A stretch of 64,000 bases of DNA, from NCBI GenBank assembly GCA_022818135.1, contig JAFMSR010000008.1, positions 27,615,003 through 27,679,002 on the forward strand, read 5' to 3'. Below the pieces are notes generated by a model, which was given only the letters and a program-made list of their open reading frames with translations, was not told where the DNA came from and ran no database searches. Shown piece after piece: positions 12,244 to 25,350 of the stretch. The DNA is from Saxidomus purpurata (taxonomy: Eukaryota; Mollusca; Bivalvia; Venerida; Veneridae). The number at the start of each line of letters is the position of its first letter. The first letter of the stretch is position 1. Both the position numbers and the translations under genes were made by a program.

Positions 12244-13055
12244 TACGGAATCCTGTTAGGTACCTCGCGTCCTCGCCCCGCGCCTTTTGAAAACACCGTA
12301 GAAAAAAAACCGCGAGATTCGTTGGTTACATTCTCGTATCTTTTTCCTGTCAAATTGAATGGTTTCGCCACTATATTTCCATTGGAAAATCTTTTTAGAA
12401 AGGGCGAGATTTGTATTTTGTTTTTGCGCATTTTTTTTAAGTTTTTAAAAAAATTCGGTGATCGAAAAAAAAACAACACAAGATTTGCGGAAGAATCTCA
12501 CGTTTTTTTATGAAGTCGATTCAATGATCCCGGACTAATTTTAAGATACCAGTGGGTATTGGAGAAATGTAGTCAATCACCGGTTAACAATGGCCGGAGA
12601 TCAGGAAGGTAATTTATGTTGTATATATTGATTATATTTCGTTCGTTCATGCCGTTTGCAATTTCATTATACGTATAATTTTCAAAGAAATACTTTCTAA
12701 TGTGCTCCTCCATTTTTGACACCGGTGACGTCAGACTAACGGTGTAAGGATAATATTTTCCATCTGGTGTAGTATCGAAAAAAAAAAACACGCCAAATTA
12801 ACATCACGCCGCGCGATTTTTTTTAAAGATCTTTACCAAAATATATTTTCAATATCAATATAAAAAAGATGCATTTATTTTAAAGTCGAATCTCGCATCT
12901 TTTTTTAACGAATTTCCTATAATAAATATATAGCGTCACTGTGAAAGTCTTTAAAAAAAGAACGCGAGAATGTAACCATCGAATCTCGCGTTTTTTTCTA
13001 CGGCGTTTTCAAAAGGCGCGGGGCGAGGACGCGAGGTACCTTATAGGATTCCGTA
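12244..13055. mobile_element. IS3EU-like non-autonomous DNA transposon (812 bp)
   Basis: The ends are TACGGAATCCT...AGGATTCCGTA, flanked by a perfect 6-bp direct repeat GGAAAG at 12238-12243 and 13056-13061. TIRs run about 95 bp (12244-12338 against about 12960-13055) and include GAGGTACC-type and GCGCGGGGCGAGGAC blocks, GC-rich against an AT-rich interior. TAY...RTA termini with 6-bp duplications are, from memory, the hallmark of IS3EU eukaryotic transposons. The interior is too short for a full integrase-type transposase. The boundary call is firm; the superfamily call is less so. Confidence 0.75.
12573..12713 (-). pseudogene. Possible transposase N-terminal HTH remnant
   Basis: Inside the IS3EU-like element, the - strand reads from ATG at 12713 as MEEHIRKYFFENYTYNEIAN. 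This resembles the N-terminal helix-turn-helix of integrase-core transposase-like proteins, which often start with a short basic helix and a G/N-Y-x-Y-x-E-I motif. Nothing after about residue 27 matches, and no DDE domain is present. The assignment is tentative. An in-frame extension upstream begins at 12791 but adds only low-complexity Phe residues. Confidence 0.3.
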
Positions 13056-13259
13056 GGAAAGGCTAAATATATTCATTGATTAATCACTTTGTAATTGGAA
13101 TCTTGATACAAAGTAGACATCACATTTACTACAGTCTAACCAAAAAAACAACGTTTCATATATTAAACGCGATAGATTGCGGTCAACAACCGCTCCTTTG
13201 AAGCTACATCAATGCAGCGTTCCTAATAAAACATGGGAAATACGTTTAAAGCTAAATTA

Positions 13260-14345
13260 CAGAAGACCTCCTTACAGTGTTTGTGCTGGGGGGAGGCAAC
13301 CTTTCTTGCCACGTTCGGACAGGGTCACTCACATCTAGGTCGGAATTGGCCGCGTGAGTGACCTACTTTTGGGACTCTAAATTTCTCTTTAGCCAGTGGA
13401 ACTGGGGAGAAGGACGATTGAGCGACTGACAGCATGTGCTCTGGGAAGCCTGATGGCAGGGGCTGGTACCCCTATTCTCAATGATTAGGCTACAGAGTCG
13501 CATCATGTGTGGGGCAGCTTGGATACTTGAGTTCGCATCATGCAGCAGGAAACCTGGAATGGGTGGTGTGCTTACTGACAAGATTGAGCTTGAAGCTTGT
13601 TGGTAGGCCCGCTCAGGAAAGGGAACTCTGGAGTGAGTGGTGACCTACTGACCTATTTTTGATGGTAGGCCCACTCACACTGGTGGAGCTAAGACACGCC
13701 TAGTTGTGTGTCTTGGCCGCCTGGGTGAACCTTGACCGGAACTCACCCCAGTCTCTCGGCAGTGATCGTAACGGGTTCTCAGCATGTGGGAGACATGCAT
13801 GCTTCGTCTCTTGAGATACTCGTTATGGTCACTGTTAGACAGCGAACTTCTGTCGTGAGAAGACTACCAGAGAACCTGCTGTAGGATGGGGCCTCTTGAG
13901 GATGAGCTTCAGCTCTGGGCTGATGGACACAGACGACTAGTTTTGGCTGTGACCACTGGTTCAGACTGAGTACTGACTGTCTCTCAGCAGTGCCGGATGA
14001 GGGTTCACCGACCCGATTTCGGCACTGTGCTGAAACATACGAAATGGCACCCGGTGCCTTAAGCACCCGTAGTGGGGCGTTCGTACGGTTAAGCAGAGAG
14101 ATACCAGTAGGCCTTGTATGTGATGCGGCCGTGGCCGAGGCCTGAGTTAATCACTACCACCAGAGTGCTTGCTGTCGACTGTTCTCGGATATCTCACCAG
14201 GAAAACTAGCTGATACTGACTGGAAATTGCAGTCAGGTAAATTTCTCCTATTTTTGGCTCAAAATTCTATTTTTTAGGCATGACGGGAGACATGCCGGGG
14301 TCTCATCCCGATCTCAAGCTTACATAAATGCTCTTTGGGACGGAC
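13260..14345. other. GC-rich island of unknown origin (~1.1 kb)
   Basis: Base composition changes sharply to about half G+C, against an AT-rich surround. No long ORF or known RNA is recognised. Internal near-repeats include GGTAGGCCCGCTCA and GGTAGGCCCACTCA, and several short inverted repeats are present. The 3' part reads CAGTCAGGTAAATTTCTCC, then a T-rich run and ATGACGGGAGACATGCCGGG. This could be the 5' UTR and ORF start of a truncated non-LTR retrotransposon, but that is a guess. Confidence 0.5.
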
Positions 14346-17300
14346 CTTGATAAAATTCTCTAAACACTAAAGCTAAATTAATGTTTTTTTCTTTAAAATG
14401 AGTTTTCAGAAATTATTTTAAGTATTTAAACCTGTGATCAGCGGATTTATTTAAAATCAAAACTGTTTACATTCACGATTTGCTATTCTACCGGAAATTT
14501 CGGCAAATCCGAGATTGTTCCTTTGACGTAGAACCGAAATTCAACTTGGAAAGTATATAGGAGATTATTCTAAATTCATTTGATGTTCAAATCAGAATTT
14601 ATTCTTTATTTACACACTATTCTTAAAGCGCCATGGTTAAGATAAAACAGAGTGCGTATAGATTTTGCGAGAATCCATGGTGTGTTTTTTTTTCATTTTT
14701 GTGATGTGGAATGATTGGTAACTTAACATTTATTTTTAATCTGAAGAACTTGGGCATCCAGCGTCCTTTAAAGTCAACTTTTAGCACTCATTTAGGCCAA
14801 AGTAATAGCTTATAAATGAATCTGTACATCAATTCTAATTCTGATTATTAATGTCAATAATTGATAATAATTCAACGATAGTTAGGAAACCTGTCTAGAT
14901 TCAAACACGGTTGAAAAGGTGGTTTAAGACAAAACTTTTTTGCTTTTTGCTACTAGCTACCTAACAAAATCTTCGGTGCATTTTAACAGTCTATTTCGCA
15001 TGTTCAACTATATTAACAAATGCACACCACGGTGCTTCCCTGAATATGGCAGTTAAAGGGTACATTTCATAATTGTCGCTAATAGCGACAGAAACTTAAA
15101 AACTGGCTCTTTTGTACATACATTGTATAGTTAAATAACAATCATCTTTTAACTCCCAACTGCGTAGTATCTTCGTGACTTCGCTACTTTCGATTTTGGA
15201 GTGAAACATATCGTCCAGAGCGACATTCCGTCTGTTATCAGAACCTACATTTTCATTAAATAACCGATGAAATGGCTTTATAAATGCAATGTAAGTTGTC
15301 GCATATTTTTCCTATCTTTGAAACAATATAAATCTTTGCAATCGTACCAACACCAAAACTGTTGATTACCTATGATACTTTCTATAAATATGAGATGTGA
15401 TCAATCTGAAGGATTATTTAGAATTGAGGGGTAATTCGGTTTTAAAAGTAGAAACTGCTCTTCTCAGAAACCGGGTACAATAAATGTTAGGATTTGAAAA
15501 TCCTCACATTTAAAAACCACTGACCGGAAGAAGATAAAGCGGTCTTTAATAACAGATGGATACTATTTGCAGGTATTTTCACAATATCATAATGAATACT
15601 GCATTTTTTTTCAGTGCTCGTCTTTATTCGGAGGTGGTCTTTAACACGGGTTTGACGGTATAGGTATTTTATAAATAATTAAATCTTTTTTTAACTTTAA
15701 CGTTCCGCAGAATGAGCATTTTTATATGTAATATTACTTTAATCAAAAGATTGGGCTTAGCAAACTTCACACATGACAGTGGTAAAACATCGCTTCGTGT
15801 GTACATGTAACTTACAGGTACAAGATATGTTATTTTTGGATATGAGCCATGGCATGTGTCACTGCCATAATTAGTGTTATTTGGAAAAAGTGACTTTCAT
15901 TGAAATCTGTCTACATTTGTACTATTTTAAATGAAAGATTAAAAAAAATAATAGGAAACATTCACAAACATTACCTTGACATATTCCCACCGGCTAAAGA
16001 ATCGCAGAAATTTGAAACAAACACAATCATTATTGCTAAAATATTTCCCGCCATATTCCGAAAAATAAAGAAACACTCAATTCATAAACACAAAAGTCAC
16101 TGCTTGGTATTGCCATTTAGCGTATTTCCTGAGAGAGAAAACACTGGCATGGTATATTCCGTGAGCACACTGATATTCCGTACTTGGGAAAACTTCTTCA
16201 AACGTGCCAAATTATCTCCAGCGATGAATAATTTAAGACATTTCCGCCTGAAATTGACACAGTTCAGTTTTAAACGGAGACAGTTTCATTATTTACTAAT
16301 GACACTTATTTATGTTGTCGTCTGCAACCGAAACCGCTTGAAAATAATGATTTCTGGCGCACTAACTTCGCACGAAGACATGCAACTAGTTTCTATTCCC
16401 AAACTATATTATTGGACGTTTTGGTCGATATTTGACAGAAAAGGCTACAGCAGTGTTTGTAGCGTACGGTATTCATTTTGACTCTAAAAAAGTATTGCCC
16501 TTACCGGAACAAATTCGAGCCTGAAAAGTCGCTCAAAATTGACCGTAAACTAGGCCGCTTTGTTCGTCCAAGTAAGGCACCAACTGAAGTACATTTTCCT
16601 TAATCTCTTCCCCCCCCCTCCCCCTCCCCCCTCCCCACAGTGACAAATAAATCGGCTTTTGCAACCACTGCAGCTTATTTTCAACCTGCATATCAATATA
16701 GTCTGGTCATTATATGTCCAATCAGCAGTAAATGTTCAGTCGGCATTCCATTACACAAAGAGGTTCTGCTTAAACTAAAGAGATTGTTCGTCGAGTTCAG
16801 GGTTGAGCGATGGACTCAGTTATAATTGGTCAGTATGCAGCCGAGATGTGAAAATCAACTGGTTTAAACTCTATATTATTACTATTGTATATATATACGA
16901 ATTGTATATAGAACATGCTTCAAGCACTGCTATTCTTTTCATTCTCTTTACTGCATAGTTATCCTCATTTCTTTGACTTATTGATAAATAGCAATATGAA
17001 TTTTGCCAGACAAGCAATTATACCGATTCGTTTTAATTAATCCAATTTGATATTTAAGACTGACTTCAGTTATGTTTCCCGAATAACAGAGTCTAACAAT
17101 GATTACATAATCGGTGTATAGCTGCATCACACATATCTCGTGCACTATAATCTACCAAGATGCAGGTTGATATATAAGCAACAGATACCTATTATGACAG
17201 TTAATAGGGAAAAATGATGACAACACTGCCTGACTGGTAAATCACAAACAGACTCGAGGGATGTTCAAAATGCTCCAACAGGCTACACAGTCAGTTTTGT

Positions 17301-20300
17301 CATTTTCGACGCGTGATAAAATGTCAAATCATTTATTTTGACGCTTTTGTTGTAAAACTTGCAAGGAAAGTACTGACAGAGGTGTTTTATGTTACAATCC
17401 GTTTCTGGTTTAAAGATTTGAAATTATCGTAAAAACCAGTTATGCCAACCCTTTTTTTTGTTTCGATGTATCTCCCAAGTATTTCTTTACCATTGTTCAG
17501 TCAAAATGTTAAGTCATCCAAATATGCCAGACCACCCTTTTAAAATGTATTCAATCACATTCAGGCCTGATTTTTCAAAAGCCTATCTTCTTACAATACT
17601 TGACAACGCATCTTACAATCTGTACATTTAAGGGTCCCCTATATTGAAATATCTGTTATAGCTTGTTTCATAAAAACTTTACTTTGTACTATTATTTGTT
17701 GGTGTTTTTTAGGGAATTTTTGCCTGTTTTTTTTTTTAGTGTCAATTTGTTTAATTTTGGAGTTTAACGGACACATAATTTACCCAATTTTTTGAAAATC
17801 GCCCTACTCTATTCTAAACCTATTTACGTACATTTATTTGGTGGACAAATTTTGATGTAGGTTAATGCGTAACAACCATCTTATCATGAACAAATAATTG
17901 TATACTGATTCTAATCAAAACAATTCTATGTGGAGCAACAAGGTTGAAAACAGTGTAAAAACAAGTTTAACTTAATTGACTTAATTGTAACTTAATTGAC
18001 TTAATTGACTCACTTGACTTATTTTAATGCTCTAAGAATTAAAAAGAATACACAGTTTAACAAACCGATCCAGTAAAAGTCTACAATTGCGCCAAAATGC
18101 ACCTATCTACCCTGAATAAGGGCAACACCCTACCGACTAATACAGTATTGTTGGCGCGAATGGAGGTCAAATTAAACTGATTGTCATTCTTGCATCGCTT
18201 TTTTAAATAGTTAAAAAAGCTTAAGAAGGGTCAGATAAATAGCTAAAAAGTTACATATTGGCATCAAAGAAGTAAATTTATAGTATACTAACGAATTTCA
18301 TAAAAGCATTTCCTGTGCGACTGACAGCGAATTCTACTTGGAGAAACAATTTGCTAACAATTGAAAGGTTTGGTCAATTGGGATTAAAACAAATTATAGA
18401 CGTAACAGTATACTGCCCCTCACTGCAGCTCTTAAGTGCGAACAAATTGATAGAATATGAATCTTTCAGAACACTCCGTAAATATCAAATGGTGTCTATG
18501 ACCTTTGTTTCAACAATGATTGATTGGTCAACAATTACATAACATTTAATAATTTTGTTCCTTCACTGAAGAACGTCCAAATGATGATTAAAATGTCTGA
18601 TCTGTTACTTTATATGGCTGCACTTTATGAAAATGGTAAAAAAAAGCTTCATGTGCAAAGCGTAAAGATGGCTCTTATATAGCAGATCGTAGTTTAACTG
18701 TTGGTTGGCGAATATACAGCTAGCTTGCAGTTTGAAATTCAGATGTAAACTTGATGGTTCCCAGGAACAAAGCAATCAATGAAAGGTTAGATCATCACAT
18801 TCACGCCATAATTCCGCGTAAAAACGTTGGTCAAGGTCACTCCTAAAGGCCAAAGGTAATAAACGGGAGGAATCCAAATCAAAGACCATGTCCTTGAAGT
18901 CAGCATTTTGATATAAAATTGTTGCATCTACACAGAAAACAGTTTGAAGACATCCATAGGAAAATTATGCGATTAATTACTAATGTAACTCACAGAAACA
19001 CATTTATCATCCTTATTACATTGAAGTACTTTCCAATATTACTTGATTAATTAACCAACATTTAAATAATCAAATGAGGGAATATAATAATACATCAACT
19101 CAATATTGAATAGTAATATAGAAAATATATATCCTTTCTTCATTAGGCATTTTGTGGGAAATAAACAGCCTAAGAGGTCTTCTGACTTTATCTGATCTCT
19201 GCCATTTAATCTTGACTGGTTTATTCGCTACTGAACAAGCCTCAGACTATGCTGTTTCTTTTTTCTTTGATTCTGCTTCTGTGTCAGCTTCTTTTACCAG
19301 TCTCCCTGCAATTTCACTGCCTCCAATGTTGACGTGTTATGTGACGTCTAAATCTATTTTAACTTATCTCTGCTTATTTCTATGACGATATGAATGTGAG
19401 CACAGCACTTCCAGCCAAACTGTAAGATTCCAATGGCTGTCTGACTGTCTGAGAGTATTCTTATAGTTTTCAGTGGTCTCTGTTTAAGTTCTTGTAATTT
19501 ATAACGGATCATATTTTGATGTCTACAAGTTCGCGTGCTAAGATTGGTGCTTATTTTGAATTTGGTTGTTTGATATCCACTTTCCTATGGTTAGTCATGT
19601 GAACGCAGGAACTATTTTCGCATGAGCCTCGATTTGTCTTTACATGGGCCATCAAGCAGGTAAGATATTCAAGCTGTAGCATCTATTTGACGACATTTGC
19701 TTCTTCCTCCTGCTGTTTTGACTTTGATTTGGATGGTCCTAAGTTATTCCAGTGTGTTGGTTTACTTCTGGTAGGTCGAAGACTTTCCAAATACGAGAAA
19801 AATATTGCATGGTGCACTTGGTATCTACATATGTGAGAGATTCCGCATTCCAATATCATTAACTTGTTGCAGCATCTTTGAAATTGGGGTTGTTTTGCTG
19901 CTGATGTTTTCATTTCTGTATTTTATGAGTGACTGTTTTATGAATGACGATTCATCTTAAGGCATGCATTTTGTGCATAACCTTATTGCACTCTTCTCTT
20001 GACTGAAGTTAGGGAAGGATGTTGACGTTACTGCAAGACCAATGTAGTTGGCAGTACCAATACCACAAAGGCAGTCTCAGATCCAATCCTTTCCTTTGAA
20101 TTTTTTCAAGACTGGGTACAACATTGCTGGTCTGACATACTGGTGCTGCATATTATAAATATGGTAGCACAATACTTTTTTGTAATGTTAAATTACTTTA
20201 TCTAGACATATCTTCTCTGATTTTGGCTACACACATCAACAGTCATAAAGCATTTAAAGCCGGGCTTCTATATATTGGAGATGTTGACGGAAATAGAGCT

Positions 20301-20382
20301 TTGCATCGAAAACTACACCAAATTCTTTTATAAAAAACTTTCGCTTCTTGAATATGCAAAATTCGATTGAAAATACTGGTTT
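14346..20382. other. Long gene-poor stretch
   Basis: AT-rich with scattered short ORFs. The longest, 15900-16481 (193 codons), has no domain-like pattern. A CT/C-rich tract lies at 16609-16637 and a short TTAATTGACTTAATTG repetition at 17971-18015. No supported gene. Confidence 0.5.
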
Positions 20383-20595
20383 TACGGCACCGCTACACTA
20401 TATGTTTATATTGGAATTTCAAAAGCGTTTGCAACGCTTTATTATTTGGTATCGTATTATTTCAAATCTACAGAAATAGGATTTATACACTGGAACCTTT
20501 TTATATGACTATATGTTCTAAAACATGTTGTTTTCATACAGTTTGAAGAATTTAATTTTTTTTCACCAAAATCTGAGAGCGAGCAGCTTTAAAGA
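20383..20595. repeat. Dispersed repeat, partner at 51897-52092
   Basis: ACGGCACCGCTACACTATA and the following TTTATATTG.AATTTCAAAAGCGTTT (20383-20430) are the reverse complement of 51897-51946. Both copies also carry GAGAGCGAGCAGCT about 150-200 bp downstream on the same strand. The shared block is inverted while the second motif is not, so this is probably a TIR-type repeat. Confidence 0.55.
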
Positions 20596-21819
20596 AAGGA
20601 AACAGAAAATAAATATTTTGCAAAAAATTAAACAATAAGGTATTTTTCTATCAAAATATTCATATTATTTTAACAAAAATGGAAACTGTATCATAACAAG
20701 ACATATGCCCATAAATTTTGTTATAGTAGTGATAAAATACATTCAAAATACTTGTTAACACTTGCATATGACAGGGTATTTTTCAAAAGTACGGCGGCCC
20801 TCTTGGTGGCCATCTTGGATTGTAGAGTTTCCCAAGTGGGAACTTTAGGGAACTTTGCGTTTATGGATACTATAGACATTAAACTTTCAGAAAATATATA
20901 TTTTATTTCTGTATGAGTTTTGTCCGGGTTTAGCCTATTTTGAGGTCTAACAGCCTTGACAAGTATACACTTTCAGTTTACCGGTAGACATTGACATCGA
21001 TTGTCTACTTTGTTAGGCTCCGAGTCTGACGTCTTCCGCACACTATCACATGTGCTTAAATATTAGATAATTAAACTAAATTATATAGCTATGTATATGA
21101 TATATTGAATGGTAAGACAAACTAGGGAGTGAATTCCAACAGCTATTATGTGTGCCCTGTTGCACATTACCGCCGAATTAAATAAGGCCCGCGTTTGTTA
21201 CGACACTTTTCATAGCTTGCCAAAGTGAATCAGTTAATTTGTGTAATGTACAGTGCTGCTTTGATTAAATAATGGATAACTACAACAGAATACGAAATGT
21301 GTTTGTTAGTTGAACTAAGACCACAAGACCGCTGCTGATGATGCTTGACTTAGAGTTCAGATAGAGGTTGCTCAGCAGGCCTCGGTTAACAAGTGTGAGT
21401 GGGCGGTAAAATGTGCCATGGCGAATTTGTACTATACATGGTCAAATCAGATCTTCCCAGTTCTATGATTGCAAAATTCAACAACTTTTTTATGTGTCAG
21501 GTACAAACATATAATGCATTGAAACAATTATAGTAACTTCCTGAAAAAAAACTTAAACACATAGATTTTAAGACATATCGGCTTAAATCAAATATGTTAA
21601 ATTTTGCTAGAATTCGAACTTGTGACCCATAAACGCAAACTATTAAAAAAAACAAGCAAATAATTATTCCTAGAATATCTAAAGCATATGGTTTTGGAAA
21701 TTGATATTATTTTGAAAAAAATGTACATTTTGTTGTAATTTAAACTTTTAGTCATAATAAAAGAAATGTAAAAAATTGTTAACTGGATTTCATGGTGTGC
21801 CTTAGCTGGCTGACCTACA

Positions 21820-22305
21820 GATTGATGAAGATATCACTCCAGCATCACCGAGTTTCAGACATGTATATCATGAGTAATAGCAGATCAGATTATACAGAAA
21901 GTAAAGAGTAGTGGGAAGTACAGTTTGATGTTTGACGAAAGCACTGACATTTCCGTCCATCAAAACCTGATTGTGTACATACGTATTTTGCAAACAAGTG
22001 TCCTAGGTGTTGTTGGACCTTATAAATACTTCTTGGTATTTGCAGTCTTCAAAGGGTAAATGCAGAGTCTATCTATTTGAAAGTTAATGACATGCTTTGT
22101 ACAAAGGGGGCATGATTGTCAAGCTTATGTAGTGTAAGCACATGAAGAATCTGTTACGGTAGGTAGTAGGTCAGGCGTAGTGATGAGATTAAAGGATGAT
22201 GTACCAGGAGTAATAGCAACTTATTTTAAATGTTACAGGTTAGCACTAACCTGTTGTTCGGGAGCAGGCTCTATACCATATATCATCAAGGTGTAAGAGG
22301 TTCTA
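21820..22305 (+). pseudogene. hAT-like transposase fragment
   Basis: From 21901 the + strand reads VKSSGK followed by YSLMFDESTDISVHQNLIVY, the first catalytic-Asp region of hAT transposases (D-E-S-T-D-I). After a stop at about 22058 and frame changes, the next conserved block reads SRSGVVMRLKDDVPGVIA, then YFKCYRLALTC and GAGSIPYIIKV, matching the G-x-R-x-G-V...H-R-L-A-L region. In-frame stops and shifts make it a dead fragment. No 8-bp target duplication or TIR was found. Identity is by motif recall and may also fit ZMYM/ZNF862-type hAT-derived proteins. Confidence 0.7.
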
Positions 22306-24227
22306 AATAGTGGGTATACGTATTGTCACTTTGATTGATAAGAATTATACTTTTCAGAAATGATGATAAACAAGGTCATTATAAGTAACATAATATGATA
22401 TCATATACAAACTACATATACTAGGTGCTGCATGGTTCCTACTGTGTCTGTTTTGTTTTATAGCAGAGTACAAATTGAAATGAACTGTTTAAATGTTACT
22501 TAATTATGTGCTTCTTAATGAGCTTTATCTATATGGTCTCCCTTTTCCTCCAACCCTTTGGCACCTAGTTTGGCTCCTTTGGCCTCTCATTGGCTCCAAC
22601 TTTTGTCAATTGGCGAAAGTGTTGGCGACAACCTAAAATTATCCAGAGCCAACAATGTTTGGGCCTATAAGAATCAAAATAATCTAAGGCTTGGAGTTCT
22701 TAATCAAAATCGAAGCATTTCCCGTCGATAATATGCCGACGTAATTATTCACACGGTCTTATTCCGTCCGGCACATCACCTCCTGGGAATGCTTTTACTT
22801 CAATAACAGCGCTCCAAGCCATATATTATTCCTTAAACAGAATATTCACAAAAGTATACTGCATTTCATTATTAGAGTCTTTCACATTGATAATAGTATA
22901 TTGAAAGATCTACAAACTGACAACGCATAAATACACTTAAGAGTCAGTCTAAACTGATATAGTAAATATGCAATAAAGAAGCATGTCTTGGAGAACATTA
23001 GTGTCTAAAACATTTAAAATAGGAGAAACTTATGCGGTAAACAATGAAAATATCAATATGTATTACGAGACTGTGAAATGAAATTGTTAAAAACAATGGT
23101 TAGATACTATTCGTTCAGTGATTGTCCATGGCTACCTTCAAATGCCTGATTTTTTGTTATTTTTCAGTGAAATCCACAGGAATGCTGTTCGAAAATTTAG
23201 AACGTATGAAACGAAAAATTTAGAAACAGAACCTTTGACATTTGGAAGACAATAACATCGTTTTTATTAAGTCTAATACTTTATGCCCAGAATCCTGAGA
23301 CACAAAATATCCATCCAAAATAATTTGGAGTCAGTTTGTTTTGACCTTAAACAATATAATTTGTTAAACTCTTTTGTTGACTGGTAGTTTGTTCTTAACT
23401 TTTCACTTGTGAATACTTTTACCAGACAGAACATGAATAATCAAAGTGACAAACATGAGAAAGTTTACAACAGAAACTTGTGCTTCCTACTAAATTATGT
23501 CAGCTATTACATTGTATTTGTAACTACATGCTAATAATCGCAGTTATATGAATGAAAATTATTGTTTAAATTATTTAAAGTATTCAAGTGGGTAATAAAT
23601 AATTTATTCGCTTTATCATACATCAAGATCGTTATTTCCATTTTTATACTGACGATTTTATATAAACAAATGTGTTATAATATGAAACTTGTCCATAACT
23701 AACTGGTAAAAAATCGTGACACTGTCCGAACTGAAACTGTCTGGGTACTGTTTAACTTGGAAAATTGATTATCATGCTCTGAGATTACTGACAATAGGGC
23801 GATCTTCAAACTGTTCATTGCTAACATGTGTACGTGTTTCGTAATAGTATAAAGATCCCTTTCAGCAAAATTGAAGTAACTGTTATAATCACCAGATCTG
23901 AAAACGCGTAGGAGGCAATCTGCAGTTTCTTGGCTTTTCACACGACACTCGACTCCGCGGCCTAATAGAACTTTTACAACTGTAACTAATGTCACAGTAG
24001 TGCATGTATAGCATGATCATATGTGACACAAAGAAACTGTCAGTAATTTCTATCCAACACCAATATCTTCATCCAACAGCTCAGCATTTTGTGTTTTACA
24101 GTAACGCTAAATCTGACGACATAATAACACATTATGCTAATTTTTACACTACCAAATGCAAATTGTCAACACATGATGTAACCAACTGGTTGCACTGTTT
24201 CAAACACTGTTAATCAAAACGACAAGG
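22306..24227. other. Intergenic, nothing recognised
   Basis: AT-rich. A 98-codon ORF on the - strand at 23699-23995 has no recognisable motif. Confidence 0.5.
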
Positions 24228-24803
24228 TCAATACTTTATGGTACGATATCAATATTTCTAATCTCATGAGTCCACTGTCAAAATTGACACTCGCATGTAC
24301 ATATAGACATGCTTTCGTACTTGGCAGCCATCACATCACTACTACAAGGTGGAAAACTAGTTTTACTTTCATCAAATGAGTAAATGCTGATATTGCATTA
24401 TTCACGTTTTCATCCAAAACCATGGTTTAGTTTATACTCATTTATTTTAGCTCGAGTCCGCTACCTGGAAAAACTAGTACTGGTGTCACATGAGAAGGTA
24501 CGGTCGTGACCCCAGTGGGGCTCGTACCGCAACCTTCGGAATGAGCGACAAACACCTTAACCTCTTCACCACCGCTCTCCCCTTTGTTTGACCTCTAATA
24601 TGTAAATTTGACGGTAGACCACGGCCAAAGCGGCACTAAAAACCTGAATCTGCATATTACCTCTAGAACGACTGTTAGTCTGTAGCTGATTTAGGGCATA
24701 CATTTTGTAATTATATAACTAGCTTTTAGTTTTTAATTCGCGAATATAATATAAATAGCTCAAATGAGATTAGAAATATTGATATCGTACCATAAACTAT
24801 TGA
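24228..24803. mobile_element. TIR element (576 bp) with a nested SINE
   Basis: Near-perfect ~38-bp inverted ends: TCAATACTTTATGGTACGAT continues to TTTCTAATCTCAT, and its complement ends at 24803. The interior carries a SINE in reverse orientation. No transposase and no clear target duplication. Confidence 0.75.
24425..24588 (-). mobile_element. tRNA-derived SINE, same family as 49471-49645
   Basis: On the - strand: AGCGGTGGTGAAGAGGTTAA (A-box side), then GTTGCGGTACGAGCCCC (degenerate B-box), then GGTCACG..CGTACCT.CTCATG, CAGTACT.GTTTTTCCAGG and a TATAAACTAAAC tail. The same order appears in the copy at 49471-49645. One base of the B-box is missing in this copy. Confidence 0.75.
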
Positions 24804-24834
24804 AGAGTATTCACCAGAGACACGGACCCATGTG

Positions 24835-25350
24835 TACATAGGCTGCTTAACAAGATAATGGTGTTGGTATTTTCATCATGTATACGAATGGTGGGTCAGA
24901 GAGTCATTATACCAACAGACAAGCACTGTACTAACTACAAAGCAAAAACAAAAGCCATCATACAGGCATCGGAAAACTATTAAAGAGTCAAATGAGGACT
25001 GTCAACAGCTGATCATTCTAACATATGCTCTATCAGTCCTGAAAGCCTTGGCAAATGGCTATGGCTTGCCAAAAAACTTAACTGGCAAAGCGATAATCAC
25101 TTCAGTGGATATCCGCACAATGTGTTGTTCATTGCAATGCGATGGTAAACTAGTTGGCAAAACAAGGAGCTAGGGGCGACAAACCGCTCAATATAGTCAC
25201 TAATATGAAGAAAACTCACGATGATTAAGACCCTTACAAGAACGAAAACAGAGAAAGATGACTACCATTTACTACACAGCCCCGAACAAGTCATTCTATT
25301 AAGGCATCAACACGCTCAATGCTCATATATATGAATAATTAAAGCTGCCG
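24835..25350 (+). pseudogene. Non-LTR retrotransposon RNase H / C-terminal fragment
   Basis: Frames joined by eye give GVGIFIMYTNGGSESH, then PTDKHCTNYKAKTKAIIQAS, the G-x-G-x-F/Y and N-Y-x-A-E/K strand region of RNase H domains in Jockey-like LINEs. Next comes LSVLKALANG (the D-S-x-S-A-L-x-A-L region, with Asp lost). Further on comes KTLTRTKTEKDDYHLL, SPEQVILLR and LNAH, typical of the sequence after RNase H in these elements. Several stops and frameshifts are present. It directly follows the TIR element ending at 24803. Confidence 0.7.

Noticed and set aside
12594..12615. ATGGCCGGAGATCAGGAAG followed by a GTAATT donor as a first coding exon
   Set aside because: Looks like a start with a donor, but lies inside a short transposon and no downstream exon in frame could be found.
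15900..16481. 193-codon ORF on the + strand
   Set aside because: Longest unassigned ORF, but it has no domain-like pattern, no splice or promoter context and a composition like the surrounding AT-rich DNA.
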